DNA of 34,709 bases from NCBI GenBank assembly GCA_027624035.1, contig JAQBUI010000046.1:1-34709 (forward strand), in the 5' to 3' direction. Source of the stretch: Pseudomonadota bacterium (GTDB taxonomy: Bacteria; Pseudomonadota; Gammaproteobacteria; Pseudomonadales; Azotimanducaceae). Positions within the stretch are counted from its first letter, which is position 1; every line of letters starts with the position of its first letter. The position numbers and the translations under genes are program-made. Below the pieces are notes generated by a model. That model searched no databases. It saw only the letters and a program-made list of their open reading frames with translations, and had not been told where the DNA came from. Shown one piece after another: positions 26,726-34,279 of this stretch.

Positions 26726-26847
26726 TTGTGGAGTACTGCGCTCAGAGCTTATGAATTGCGAAATCGAGGCCTGCTTGTTGTTCTTGTTTGACTGAGCGGC
26801 CTGTTTGTATGCGGTTTACCATTACCAATCAGCGCGTGATCCGTTTA

Positions 26848-26859
26848 GCTTGATCAAGC
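26848..26859. promoter_or_regulatory. 12-base perfect palindrome, possible operator
   Basis: GCTTGATCAAGC reads identically on both strands. It sits in the gap between the precursor terminator and the first YcaO gene. A dimeric regulator could bind it, but a palindrome this short can occur by chance, and no regulator gene with a helix-turn-helix is visible in the window. Confidence 0.25.
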
Positions 26860-26989
26860 ACCTGCTGTGCAATCAACGCATTCACATGTGCACAAGGCAA
26901 TGATCTGTCGTAGTAGACAACAAGTGAACCGGTACAGCCAGGACAAATGTGTCAGGAGTACAAGCAGTTGTTAGCGATACAGGTCGATG

Positions 26990-27021
26990 AAAAAAGAAGG
27001 GCACCATGGATAGGTGCCCTT
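26990..27021 (-). terminator. Rho-independent terminator after the precursor gene
   Basis: On the minus strand the sequence forms a 9-base-pair stem (AAGGGCACC paired with GGTGCCCTT) around a 7-base loop, followed by CTTTTTT. It lies about 20 bases past the precursor stop codon and before the YcaO genes. It would end most transcripts after the precursor and let a fraction continue, giving far more peptide than enzyme, as is common in RiPP operons. Confidence 0.85.
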
Positions 27022-27039
27022 TTAGTTGTTATTTACTGA

Positions 27040-27408
27040 TTAACAGCAGCAGCAGGGCGTACAGCTACAACAGCTTACGCTCCAACCACCTGCGACCGCT
27101 TCAAGGTCTTCATCAGATAGTTCCATGCTGTCGAGGCCTTCTGGGGGCTCTTCCGGAAAATAAAAGTCGATTGAGCCGCCTTTTATACCATTAAGCCAAA
27201 GTTGGTGCTGGCTTTCGGCAGTCTTGTCTGGCCCTGGATCACCTGGTGCAATCAATTTGATTTTGGCACCTTTGGGATCAAGACCGAATTCTGTAAGAAC
27301 ATGAACGGTATCTTCCTTGAATCGCTTCTTCAGCGGAGGACTTCCCCACACTTGAACGAGCAGGTTGCCGTAGCAGTGAAGGAACTTCTCTTGAGAGATG
27401 TCTGACAT
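27040..27408 (-). CDS. NHLP-leader TOMM precursor peptide with Cys-rich core
   Basis: Substrate peptide of the cluster, 122 residues. GGAG lies 7 bases before the ATG. The leader (1-108) resembles the nitrile hydratase alpha-subunit fold: an aromatic-hydrophobic start, a WGSPPLKKRFKED segment, FGLDPKG, and a later hydrophobic/acidic part. It ends ELSDEDLEAVAGG, a classical double-glycine site for C39 exporters. The core (109-122) is WSVSCCSCTPCCCC: seven Cys, three Ser and one Thr, so 11 of 14 residues could be cyclised. Trp109 is the only Trp in the core, and Pro118 interrupts the Cys run. The leader has one Cys (Cys12). A strong promoter lies upstream and a terminator downstream. No second precursor copy was found. 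Confidence 0.95.
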   Translation of the reverse strand: MSDISQEKFLHCYGNLLVQVWGSPPLKKRFKEDTVHVLTEFGLDPKGAKIKLIAPGDPGPDKTAESQHQLWLNGIKGGSIDFYFPEEPPEGLDSMELSDEDLEAVAGGWSVSCCSCTPCCCC

Positions 27409-28039
27409 AATTCAACTCCAATAATTATTCTAGATGGCAATTTGTGACCTTTGAATGGAACTTGCTTCACTTCGGCAGTTTCCATAAATACAGGGCATCC
27501 GGCTGCCGGGTCACTTCGTCCGACGGACTGATTAATTTTACCCTCAGCAAAATCAAGAGTCAACAGCTAGTTGGCCAATCGGCCGTTAGGCTGTCCAAAT
27601 TTACATGTTTGCTGTTTTTTCGCTGGCGCACGCAAACAACTGGTGATTTCCGGCAAAAAAGAAGGTACAATTGTGGTTCTTTGAACCTACCGTCTGTCGT
27701 CACCCTTTGATTGGTTGTTCCAAAGAGTTTTCTTCTACCTTAATATGGCATGTTTAGTATGACGCCAGTTGTGGGGCTCCGCTGCGGTATAGCCGTGGCC
27801 AGGGCCGTGCCCAACACCGGTACAGCGGGTTGAGTTGTAGCTGTAGCGATTATGTGCTTAGATCGGATCGAATGATCCTCGATCTGTCGTCGAGCCATTG
27901 AAAAAGAATTAGAATGTCTTGAGATCCTGGTATCTTGAATAAGCAGCCTGTTTTTTGTCGAATGCTTTCAATGATTGCCTCATAAATAACGACTCACGCT
28001 ACAGGCGTGGTTCGTCTGTTCACAACAGGGAGACCTTTC
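27409..28039. other. Divergent intergenic region between precursor and radical SAM genes
   Basis: About 630 bases without a supported gene separate the minus-strand precursor from the plus-strand radical SAM gene. It contains the minus-strand promoter at 27535-27563 and a roughly 120-base precursor 5' leader. That leader holds two short inverted repeats, at 27499-27509 and 27518-27528; the second covers the likely transcription start. The part at about 27770-27860 is GC-rich and could fold. I see no convincing plus-strand promoter and no match to a known riboswitch that I could defend. Confidence 0.5.
27535..27563 (-). promoter_or_regulatory. Sigma70-type promoter for the precursor gene
   Basis: On the minus strand, TTGACT (27563-27558) and TAAAAT (27540-27535) are separated by exactly 17 bases. 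Each hexamer differs from consensus at one position. Transcription would start near 27528, giving a 5' leader of about 120 bases before the precursor ATG. This is the best promoter match I found in the window. Confidence 0.75.
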
Positions 28040-29434
28040 GTGAAAATCTTGCTTGTGTATCCGAATGCAAAGAAGGAAATCATTGCCTGGGGAGACAAGG
28101 GCGCAATCGCCGAACCTATCGCCCTTGAATACATCGGCGCCATTGGGCGTGACTGCGGCCATGAAGTGAAATTGCTGGACCTGCGGTTGCACAATGATGA
28201 CCTGGACACGACTGTAGAGCAATTTCAACCCGACATGGTCGGTGTCACTGGTTATTCAATGCATGTTCTGCGCTGCCTTGAGATTTGTCGAATCGTTAAA
28301 CGGATTCGCCCCGAGTGTTTGACGGTGGCCGGCGGGCATCATGCGACTCTCGAAGCGGTGGATTTTTTTGAGCCGGAAATTGACCTGGTGGTCATCGGAG
28401 AAGGTACCGGTCCGTTCAGAAGTATTCTTGGTTGCCTGGAGCAAGGTAAGCGCGTAGAAGGGATTCCTGCAGTATGGTCCCGGATTGATGGCGAGTTCGT
28501 TCTGGGTGGCGCCCAGGCGGAGTTCGACATTAACCTTATACCGCAGCCTGATCGAACCCTTGTTCCCGACGACCGTGCAGATTATTTCATCGACTGGATG
28601 AAACCTATTGCTTTGCTGCGAACTACTGTTGGCTGCCCCTATCGATGTTCCTTTTGCGCCCTTTGGCGGATCATGGACGGCCAGTATTACAAGAGAGAGG
28701 TTGATCTCGTCGTTGAAGAACTCAAGCAGGTTGAGGAAAAAAATGTGTTCATCGTTGACGACGAGCCATTTGTCAACTCAAAGAGGATGATGCTGCTTGC
28801 ACAGGAAATCGAAAAAGCCGGAATAGAGAAAAACTTTTTCTCCTACTGCCGAATCGATTCTCTTCTGAAGGACATGGACTTAATGCGTTACTGGGCAGGC
28901 ATTGGTTTGAAACGGTTGCTCATCGGTGTGGAAACTATTTTCGACTATGAACTGGCCGACTATAACAAGCGGCAGGAGCGAACGCAGATCGTCGAAGGAC
29001 TTCAGGCAGCCAAATCTGCAGGAATCAGCCTGTTCTGCAACTTCATCATTCACCCACGTTATACCCACAAAGAGTTCGAAGAAGTCATCCGCTTTATTCG
29101 CGAAAATGAAGTGGATTACCCCTCATTTACTATCTGGACGCCAATCCCCGGTACTAACAACAACTATGAGGATGTCATTCAAAGACAAGCAAACGGCAGG
29201 CCCAATTGGGATTATTTCGATCTGCAGCACCCGGTCACCGAAACCACCTTGCCAAAAGAAGAGTTTATGGAGCAGTTCGAGAATCTCTATCAGGTTTTTG
29301 CATCCAATTATCTTCAGGCAGAAAGTCCGATGACGGTAACAGCCATGAACGAAAAGCACGTGGCGATGGGAGATCCGAGCGTACGTCTGGCGATGAAAGT
29401 CCTGGGAATGATCGCGACCGACAAACACGGTTAG
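28040..29434 (+). CDS. B12-binding-domain radical SAM enzyme
   Basis: Cobalamin-dependent radical SAM protein of 464 residues. I chose the GTG at 28040 because AGGGAG lies just upstream and the protein then begins MKILLVYPN, the usual first strand of a B12-binding Rossmann domain; a GTG at 28007 adds 11 unrelated residues. The B12 domain covers about 1-145. The [4Fe-4S] cysteines are Cys199, Cys203 and Cys206 (GCPYRCSFC). The TIM barrel follows, with a GIGLKRLLIGVET segment. Members of this class methylate unactivated carbons, or rearrange or cyclise, in RiPP and lipid pathways. It lies 22 bases before the Rieske gene and shares its strand. A C-methylation of the core peptide is plausible, but the substrate is not shown by the sequence. 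Confidence 0.88.
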   Translation: MKILLVYPNAKKEIIAWGDKGAIAEPIALEYIGAIGRDCGHEVKLLDLRLHNDDLDTTVEQFQPDMVGVTGYSMHVLRCLEICRIVKRIRPECLTVAGGHHATLEAVDFFEPEIDLVVIGEGTGPFRSILGCLEQGKRVEGIPAVWSRIDGEFVLGGAQAEFDINLIPQPDRTLVPDDRADYFIDWMKPIALLRTTVGCPYRCSFCALWRIMDGQYYKREVDLVVEELKQVEEKNVFIVDDEPFVNSKRMMLLAQEIEKAGIEKNFFSYCRIDSLLKDMDLMRYWAGIGLKRLLIGVETIFDYELADYNKRQERTQIVEGLQAAKSAGISLFCNFIIHPRYTHKEFEEVIRFIRENEVDYPSFTIWTPIPGTNNNYEDVIQRQANGRPNWDYFDLQHPVTETTLPKEEFMEQFENLYQVFASNYLQAESPMTVTAMNEKHVAMGDPSVRLAMKVLGMIATDKHG

Positions 29435-29456
29435 TAGTTTCAGGGAGGAAGACGGG

Positions 29457-30365
29457 GTGTACAGTAGTGGTTGGTATCAACTTGCCTTTGAGCGCGATCT
29501 TGATCAGATAACACCGGTAACTTTTGGCAACCGGTCGCTGATGATCCTCAAGTCCGAAAGCGGCGTGCGAATAACCGATGCTACATGCCCTCACCGCGGC
29601 GCAAACCTTGCTTATGGCGGGCGAGTAGTCGGTGAATACATCAGATGTCCGTTCCATGGCTACAAGATAGGCATCGGCGAAGACGCACAAGCAATTAATG
29701 GGCTGTTCGTAAAGGAATACCCTGCCTGCGTGATTGGCGGGATGGTACTGGTTGCACTGGATGATGCGAGCGCACCCGATCTTCCCGGCGCACTGCAAAC
29801 CATTGGCCAGGATCATGGTTTTGTGAGCGGCTTTGAGTTGGCGGTGAATACCAATATTGAAATGGTCATGGAAAACGGATTTGATCCGGTTCACTTCAGG
29901 GTCGTCCATAGCCTGCTGATGGAACCGCGTCTAGATATATCTGAAACGGATCGCGGTGCGCTCCAGGTCACCGGAGAGTTCAGTATTCCCAGGTCAACGT
30001 GGAATTCCGATCAGACAAGCCGAGCACCGGTCAAGGCCCGCTACACAGCCACTGCATACAGCCCAGGTGTCGTTATTGCAGAGCTTTCCGGCGAGGAGCC
30101 TTATAACTACCAGATCATTACCACCGCTGTGCCTGCTGCGGACTATCGGTCATGCACGATCCGTTTGAATGTTGCGCTGCCGCTCAATGGAAACAACGAG
30201 CCTGATGGCCAGTTTGCTGCTTCGCTGCTTGAATCAAGTCGTGAGGGGCTGAAGATGGACTGTGCAATCTGGGATCACCTCGATCAGGATCACCAGGACA
30301 CGATGGTGGAGGCCGATGCCGCTGCCCTCGCATTTGCAGAGTTTACCAGAGGGTTCCGTCAATAA
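29457..30365 (+). CDS. Rieske non-haem iron oxygenase
   Basis: Oxygenase alpha-subunit-like protein of 302 residues. The GTG start has GGGAGGA 8 bases upstream. The Rieske [2Fe-2S] ligands are Cys44/His46 (CPHRG) and Cys64/His67 (CPFHGY). The mononuclear iron site is Asp143, His146 and His151 in ENGFDPVHFRVVH, a pattern close to the usual N/D-x-x-H-x4-H arrangement. The C-terminal domain is shorter than in ring-hydroxylating dioxygenases and closer to the chlorophyllide a oxygenase/vanillate demethylase type. No ferredoxin or reductase gene is present, so electrons must come from elsewhere in the genome. It could hydroxylate, demethylate or desaturate the peptide or an attached group. Its stop overlaps the convergent membrane gene by 7 bases. 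Confidence 0.88.
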   Translation: MYSSGWYQLAFERDLDQITPVTFGNRSLMILKSESGVRITDATCPHRGANLAYGGRVVGEYIRCPFHGYKIGIGEDAQAINGLFVKEYPACVIGGMVLVALDDASAPDLPGALQTIGQDHGFVSGFELAVNTNIEMVMENGFDPVHFRVVHSLLMEPRLDISETDRGALQVTGEFSIPRSTWNSDQTSRAPVKARYTATAYSPGVVIAELSGEEPYNYQIITTAVPAADYRSCTIRLNVALPLNGNNEPDGQFAASLLESSREGLKMDCAIWDHLDQDHQDTMVEADAAALAFAEFTRGFRQ

Positions 30366-31174
30366 GTGCCGGTGGGCAGTGGTGCACTCATCCATACAAT
30401 TATGGCGACGAGGGCGGCCGACGCAAGTAGCGCCAAACCAGGCTGCAAGCGTTCTGGGACAGTGATGTGCTGATCGGGTTGGGGCAGGTAATCATCCCAG
30501 ACAAAAATAATCATGTAGCCCCAGAAGAATCCGATGTAACCCATCCAACACTTCATCATCACCGCCACAGTGCCTGCTATGCCCACCGGATGCCAAATGG
30601 ACAGGATTGAGAAGAGGCTGCAAACCAGCAGGTATGGCAGAATGCAAGAGACCAACCCGCCCTGTCTGCGCGGGTATTCAGGAAGCTCAACGAGCAGCGC
30701 AGTGCGACCGAACCAGAAAAATCCGTACACTGTTCCTGCGGCTCCGATCAGGGCAATCGGAACCCTCGACGTCCAGTCACCTCCCAGGAGCATGACGACT
30801 TTGGCCCAGTCTCCAACAGAATCGGGTCCAGCGAATAAAGGATCGACCAGCAGGTAGCCGAAGCCGGAAAACAGACAGAATGCAGAAAAATAGAGAAGGA
30901 AGAGCCTGAAAGATGCCGGTAGTTTAGTGTTGCCGATGAGGAGGGTACCCACGAGGGCGAACAAAATATCCATGAGAGCAGCGCTGGCTGCAATGATGCC
31001 CTCGGCGAGGTCGCCGGCAGGAGGAGTCATAAAACTATGGGCAACCGCCCAGAAGTGAAATGCATCCACTCGCGCGCCGACCAGTATTGCAGCCAGAGCA
31101 TGTACTCCCTCATGCATGATCTGTTCTGCGAAAGCAGCCAACAATGCCATGCAGGCGACATTATATAGTCTCAT
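30359..31174 (-). CDS. Polytopic membrane protein with HExxH motif, possible M50-type intramembrane protease
   Basis: An integral membrane protein of 271 residues from the ATG at 31174; a TTG at 31207 would add 11 residues. About seven hydrophobic helices are visible. In the first helix, His21-Glu22-Gly-Val-His25 (HEGVH) fits the zinc-binding signature of site-2-type (M50) proteases, which also lies inside a membrane helix. Later motifs, such as GYLLVDPLF and GDW, might supply the third ligand (usually an Asp), but the standard NxxPxxxLDG motif is not seen. It may therefore be a divergent M50 relative or a family that shares only HExxH. It is transcribed towards the Rieske gene and away from the halogenase. 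A role in processing or self-protection is speculation. Confidence 0.65.
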   Translation of the reverse strand: MRLYNVACMALLAAFAEQIMHEGVHALAAILVGARVDAFHFWAVAHSFMTPPAGDLAEGIIAASAALMDILFALVGTLLIGNTKLPASFRLFLLYFSAFCLFSGFGYLLVDPLFAGPDSVGDWAKVVMLLGGDWTSRVPIALIGAAGTVYGFFWFGRTALLVELPEYPRRQGGLVSCILPYLLVCSLFSILSIWHPVGIAGTVAVMMKCWMGYIGFFWGYMIIFVWDDYLPQPDQHITVPERLQPGLALLASAALVAIIVWMSAPLPTGTY

Positions 31175-31648
31175 GGCGAGATCTCTCGAGGATGATGACA
31201 GGTGCAATTATTCATCGAACTTTGCTATTAAAGGTCACGGTTGGATTCTGCAACGATACCCGGCTTGAATCTATCGCAACTCCACACGTTACTCCGAGTA
31301 TGGAGGCTCCGATGATTGTAATTAGGGATTATACACAGCTGGAAGGTGCATGCTGAATCACATTGATCACTCACGGATACATCCGGTCTGTGAGCAGACA
31401 GTAGAAGAGCCCGGTTTTTTGGAGGCGATGGCATTTATCTTGGAAGACAATCATTCAAGGGGCCATTGAGGCATGACATGCCCGGGCAGCAACGCAGTAA
31501 CGAGGCGTCACTGTACTTCCATTGGCATTGCCCAGGATTGTTGTGCATGATTGCACCCGACTGTTGCGAGCAAATGGCAGTATGGCATTAAACAAGACCA
31601 GAGGTCATGCACCCGGATGGCACTCTGTTGGACTATTGGAGATGCACT
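31175..31648. other. Divergent intergenic region before the halogenase
   Basis: About 470 bases separate the minus-strand membrane gene from the halogenase. Short reading frames are present, but none has both a ribosome-binding site and a recognisable product. A small hairpin (GTCTG, TGAG, CAGAC) is seen near 31390-31403. A weak promoter-like pair TTGCGA, 17 bases, ATTAAA lies shortly before the halogenase start; it is not convincing. Confidence 0.4.
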
Positions 31649-33172
31649 ATGAAGGGAAAACATCCGGCCAGCGTTGTGATCGTTGGAGGTGGTACCGCCG
31701 GTTGGATGACGGCATCCGTTCTTTCCAGAGCCTGGGGAAACCGTGAAGATGCCCCGGTGATTACCCTGGTGGAATCACCGCAGGTAGCGACGGTGGGGGT
31801 TGGTGAATCGTCAATTCCACCGCTGCGTACGCTTCTCTCGATTATCGGTGTCGATGAAAAGAAGTGGATGCGTCACGCCAATGCCACTTTCAAATCTGCG
31901 CTCAAGCTGTCTGGTTGGGGCGGTAAATCATCGCGACCCTATTATTATCATCCGCTGTTCTGCTGGGGTGAGAACGAAACCAGCTTTTTTGATGACTGGT
32001 TGCACGCTCGTCGACATGAGGGTTTCAATGAGCCGTTTGACTTCTGCTTCTATGGCTCCCACCTTGCTGAGGCGGGCAAGGCTCCCAAGATGGGCCATGA
32101 GGCACCCAACGCCGGTCGAATGCAATATGCCTACCATCTGGATGCTGCATTGTGCGCTGACTACCTGCGTGGCTGGTGCAGCGATCGAGGCATTCGCCAT
32201 GTATTGGATCACGTTACCGGCATTTCACTGGATGACAAGGGCCGGGTAGCAAACGTTCATACCCGGCAGAGTGGTGACCTGAAAGGTGATATCTATTTTG
32301 ACTGCACCGGGTTCCGGGGCTTGATCATCAACCAGGCCCTGGGGGAACCTTTCGAATCCTACTCCGACGTCCTGTTCTGTGATTCCGCTGTCGCGATCTC
32401 GTCTTTTCCGCAAACAGGCGTTGGTTCCCTGGGCAGCGAGACGACGGCAACGGCACTCTCGGCTGGTTGGAGTTGGGATATCCCGCTGCAAAATCGCCAC
32501 GGTACGGGCTATGTCTTCTCTTCCGGTGAACTTGAGCCGGATGAAGCCGAGAGGGAGTTACGTCAACATATCGGAGTGGATGTGGAGCAAGGTGATACTC
32601 ATTTGATCAAAATGCGGGTCGGGCGTTGCCGCAGAGCCTGGGTAGCCAATTGTGTCAGCGTTGGCCTGTCGACAGGATTTATAGAACCACTCGAGTCGAC
32701 TTCGATATTCTGCATTCAGTCGGGAATCGTGGAGTATCTGCGTTGTCTGGGTCAGTACGAGTCGGAGGCGGAACAGCAAACCGCCTACAACAAGCGCATC
32801 GGAGACCTGTTTGAGGGAATCCGTGACTTCGTACTTGCCCATTACCACCTGTCTGGTCGTGACGACTCGGAGTTCTGGCGTGCCTGCCGTCACCATGCCA
32901 ATGTGCCGGATTCGTTACAGACAATCCTTGAACGCTGGGACGAGGACGGTGATGTGGACGACTTGCTGCTTGCTCACCCGAGTACAGCCATCGTTGGAAA
33001 GACCTCCTGGCTGTGTATATTCGCCGGGTTGGACCGCCTTCCCGGACGGGAGAGAAAGGGGGCACTGAAAGGCGCGACGTCAAAGGATCTGATGCGTCGT
33101 ATTGAGGAGCTTCGAGCTGATGCTGCGTTGCACGCAGATCACTTTGCTTATTTCAACGGCAACAGTGGCTGA
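31649..33172 (+). CDS. Flavin-dependent tryptophan-halogenase-family enzyme
   Basis: FAD-dependent halogenase of 507 residues. The ATG at 31649 has TTGGAG about 7 bases upstream; the longer frame from 31607 lacks one. The FAD-binding motif GGGTAGW is at 13-19. The catalytic Lys82 sits in FKSALKLSGW, matching Lys79 of PrnA. The halogenase signature WSWDIP is at 274-279, and the catalytic Glu346 is in GFIEPLES, the same position number as in PrnA. All residues needed for halogenation are therefore intact. No flavin reductase gene is visible, so FADH2 must come from elsewhere. The family halogenates free tryptophan, and some members act on peptides (MibH of NAI-107). Trp109, the first core residue of the precursor, is the obvious candidate target here. 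Confidence 0.92.
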   Translation: MKGKHPASVVIVGGGTAGWMTASVLSRAWGNREDAPVITLVESPQVATVGVGESSIPPLRTLLSIIGVDEKKWMRHANATFKSALKLSGWGGKSSRPYYYHPLFCWGENETSFFDDWLHARRHEGFNEPFDFCFYGSHLAEAGKAPKMGHEAPNAGRMQYAYHLDAALCADYLRGWCSDRGIRHVLDHVTGISLDDKGRVANVHTRQSGDLKGDIYFDCTGFRGLIINQALGEPFESYSDVLFCDSAVAISSFPQTGVGSLGSETTATALSAGWSWDIPLQNRHGTGYVFSSGELEPDEAERELRQHIGVDVEQGDTHLIKMRVGRCRRAWVANCVSVGLSTGFIEPLESTSIFCIQSGIVEYLRCLGQYESEAEQQTAYNKRIGDLFEGIRDFVLAHYHLSGRDDSEFWRACRHHANVPDSLQTILERWDEDGDVDDLLLAHPSTAIVGKTSWLCIFAGLDRLPGRERKGALKGATSKDLMRRIEELRADAALHADHFAYFNGNSG

Positions 33173-33207
33173 TCGGGATTGCCAATCTCCCCGAGACCGA
33201 GCGATCT

Positions 33208-33774
33208 ATGACATATAAACCACATACCCGGCCCGATGAGGATTCGTTGATTCTGGTGAATACTGACGATGAGGTGATCGGAAATCTGCCGAAACGGGAC
33301 TGCCACCTGAATTCCGGCATTCTGCACCGTGCCTTTTCCATTTTCATATTCAACGGAAAAGGTGAAGTGTTATTGCAGAAGCGGAGTGCCAAAAAAATGT
33401 TATGGCCCGACTACTGGTCCAACTCCTGTTGCAGTCACCCGCGTTGGGGCGAAGCAGAAGAGGTCGCGGTTCAGCGGCGACTGGAGCAGGAACTTGGCCT
33501 GCACTCACCACTGCAGTTCCTCTATAAGTTCATTTATCGTGCGCAATACAAGACTGTCGGTGTCGAACACGAAATGTGTTCTGTCTGGATCGGCCATGGA
33601 GAAGCGGAACATATTGTTGCCGACCCGGACGAAATTGCATGCTGGCAATTCGTCGGCAGGCATGATCTAACCGACAGAATTCTGCGCGATCCGGAACGCT
33701 ACACGCCGTGGATGAAGCTCGAGTGGCAAAGGCTTAACCAGGATTACCAGTCAATGATTGTGGCAACCCAGTGA
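33208..33774 (+). CDS. idi: Type 1 isopentenyl-diphosphate delta-isomerase
   Basis: Nudix-fold enzyme of 188 residues that interconverts isopentenyl and dimethylallyl diphosphate. The family motif SNSCCSHP is at 71-78, with catalytic Cys75 and metal-ligand His77. The Nudix-like EEVAVQRRLEQELG follows, and Glu120/Glu122 in VEHEMCSVW match the catalytic and metal-binding glutamates of the E. coli enzyme. It lies 35 bases after the halogenase on the same strand, so it is probably co-transcribed. No prenyltransferase is visible in the window. It may supply a prenyl donor for the product, or simply be a housekeeping-type gene carried at the cluster edge. Confidence 0.92.
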   Translation: MTYKPHTRPDEDSLILVNTDDEVIGNLPKRDCHLNSGILHRAFSIFIFNGKGEVLLQKRSAKKMLWPDYWSNSCCSHPRWGEAEEVAVQRRLEQELGLHSPLQFLYKFIYRAQYKTVGVEHEMCSVWIGHGEAEHIVADPDEIACWQFVGRHDLTDRILRDPERYTPWMKLEWQRLNQDYQSMIVATQ

Positions 33775-34279
33775 TTGGTTCTCAGGGTTCGAGTCAGGTG
33801 TGGTGATGGTGAGTATTTTTGATGTTGATCTTGCCCGCTAATGATGGAGGATAGGAACAATAACGGGTAAGTTTGCAGGATGCCCGATGTATTCCAAATC
33901 CCTCGCATAGTCTGCGAACTCGTGCGCTGCGACCGGTCCGCAAAATCACTTAGAATCTGTTGGATCAATCACTTGCAGGGTGTCAAATCGATCAGGAAGG
34001 CTCTGCATCAGTCGGTCAAAACTCAACCCCCACACCGGTGCGGATGTTGTCGGTGGGTCTGACCGGATGGATGATCATGCAGACATTATAACAGAGGGGC
34101 TATGCATTGGGGGTTTTCTACAACCTCAACACCCAGTTAAGCTGCGTGGAGGTTCTGGCGGCAATATTGCGATAGCAATATTGGTGGCAGGTTGGCAGGT
34201 ACGAGTGACCGAAGGGAACGACTTCAATTAGTCTATCGACTCCGATGTGTTATAACTTAGGTTAATACGCCATCAGACT
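33775..34279. other. Right-hand intergenic region
   Basis: About 500 bases follow the isomerase gene without a supported gene. It contains one notable inverted repeat at 34162-34183. The reading frame at 33980-34231 lacks a ribosome-binding site and any familiar pattern. No clear terminator with a T-run was found. Confidence 0.4.
34162..34183. repeat. Perfect 9-base inverted repeat with a 4-base spacer
   Basis: CAATATTGC and GCAATATTG flank GATA. The arms also are nearly self-palindromic (CAATATTG), so the site could bind a dimer or tetramer of a regulator or fold as a hairpin. It lies in the non-coding region between the isomerase gene and the last small membrane gene, about 100 bases from the latter's stop. 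No T-run follows, so it is not a typical terminator. Confidence 0.55.

Larger units (their letters stand above)
26726..27039. other. Intergenic region between precursor and YcaO genes
   Basis: No gene is seen in these 314 bases. The right end holds the terminator hairpin after the precursor gene. The remainder holds a perfect 12-base palindrome, GCTTGATCAAGC (26848-26859), which could be an operator. For the minus strand I see only a weak promoter candidate (CTGATT, 17 bases, TACAAA). The YcaO operon is probably transcribed either by read-through of the terminator or from a promoter here. Confidence 0.5.

Noticed and set aside
27444-27710. 88-residue open frame on the plus strand between the precursor and radical SAM genes
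   Set aside because: It runs across the minus-strand precursor promoter, has no ribosome-binding site and shows no precursor-like ending or known domain.
28024-28040. CAGGGAGACC before the radical SAM gene, resembling part of a cobalamin-riboswitch B12 box
   Set aside because: The match covers only a few bases, coincides with the ribosome-binding site and has no supporting upstream riboswitch elements that I can see.
31144-31356. Possible second small peptide gene before the halogenase
   Set aside because: It overlaps the start of the membrane gene, lacks a ribosome-binding site and has neither a leader-like sequence nor a Cys/Ser/Thr-rich core.
33980-34231. 83-residue open frame near the right edge with a GGSGG stretch
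   Set aside because: The Gly-Gly is not followed by a modifiable core, there is no ribosome-binding site and no leader similarity.
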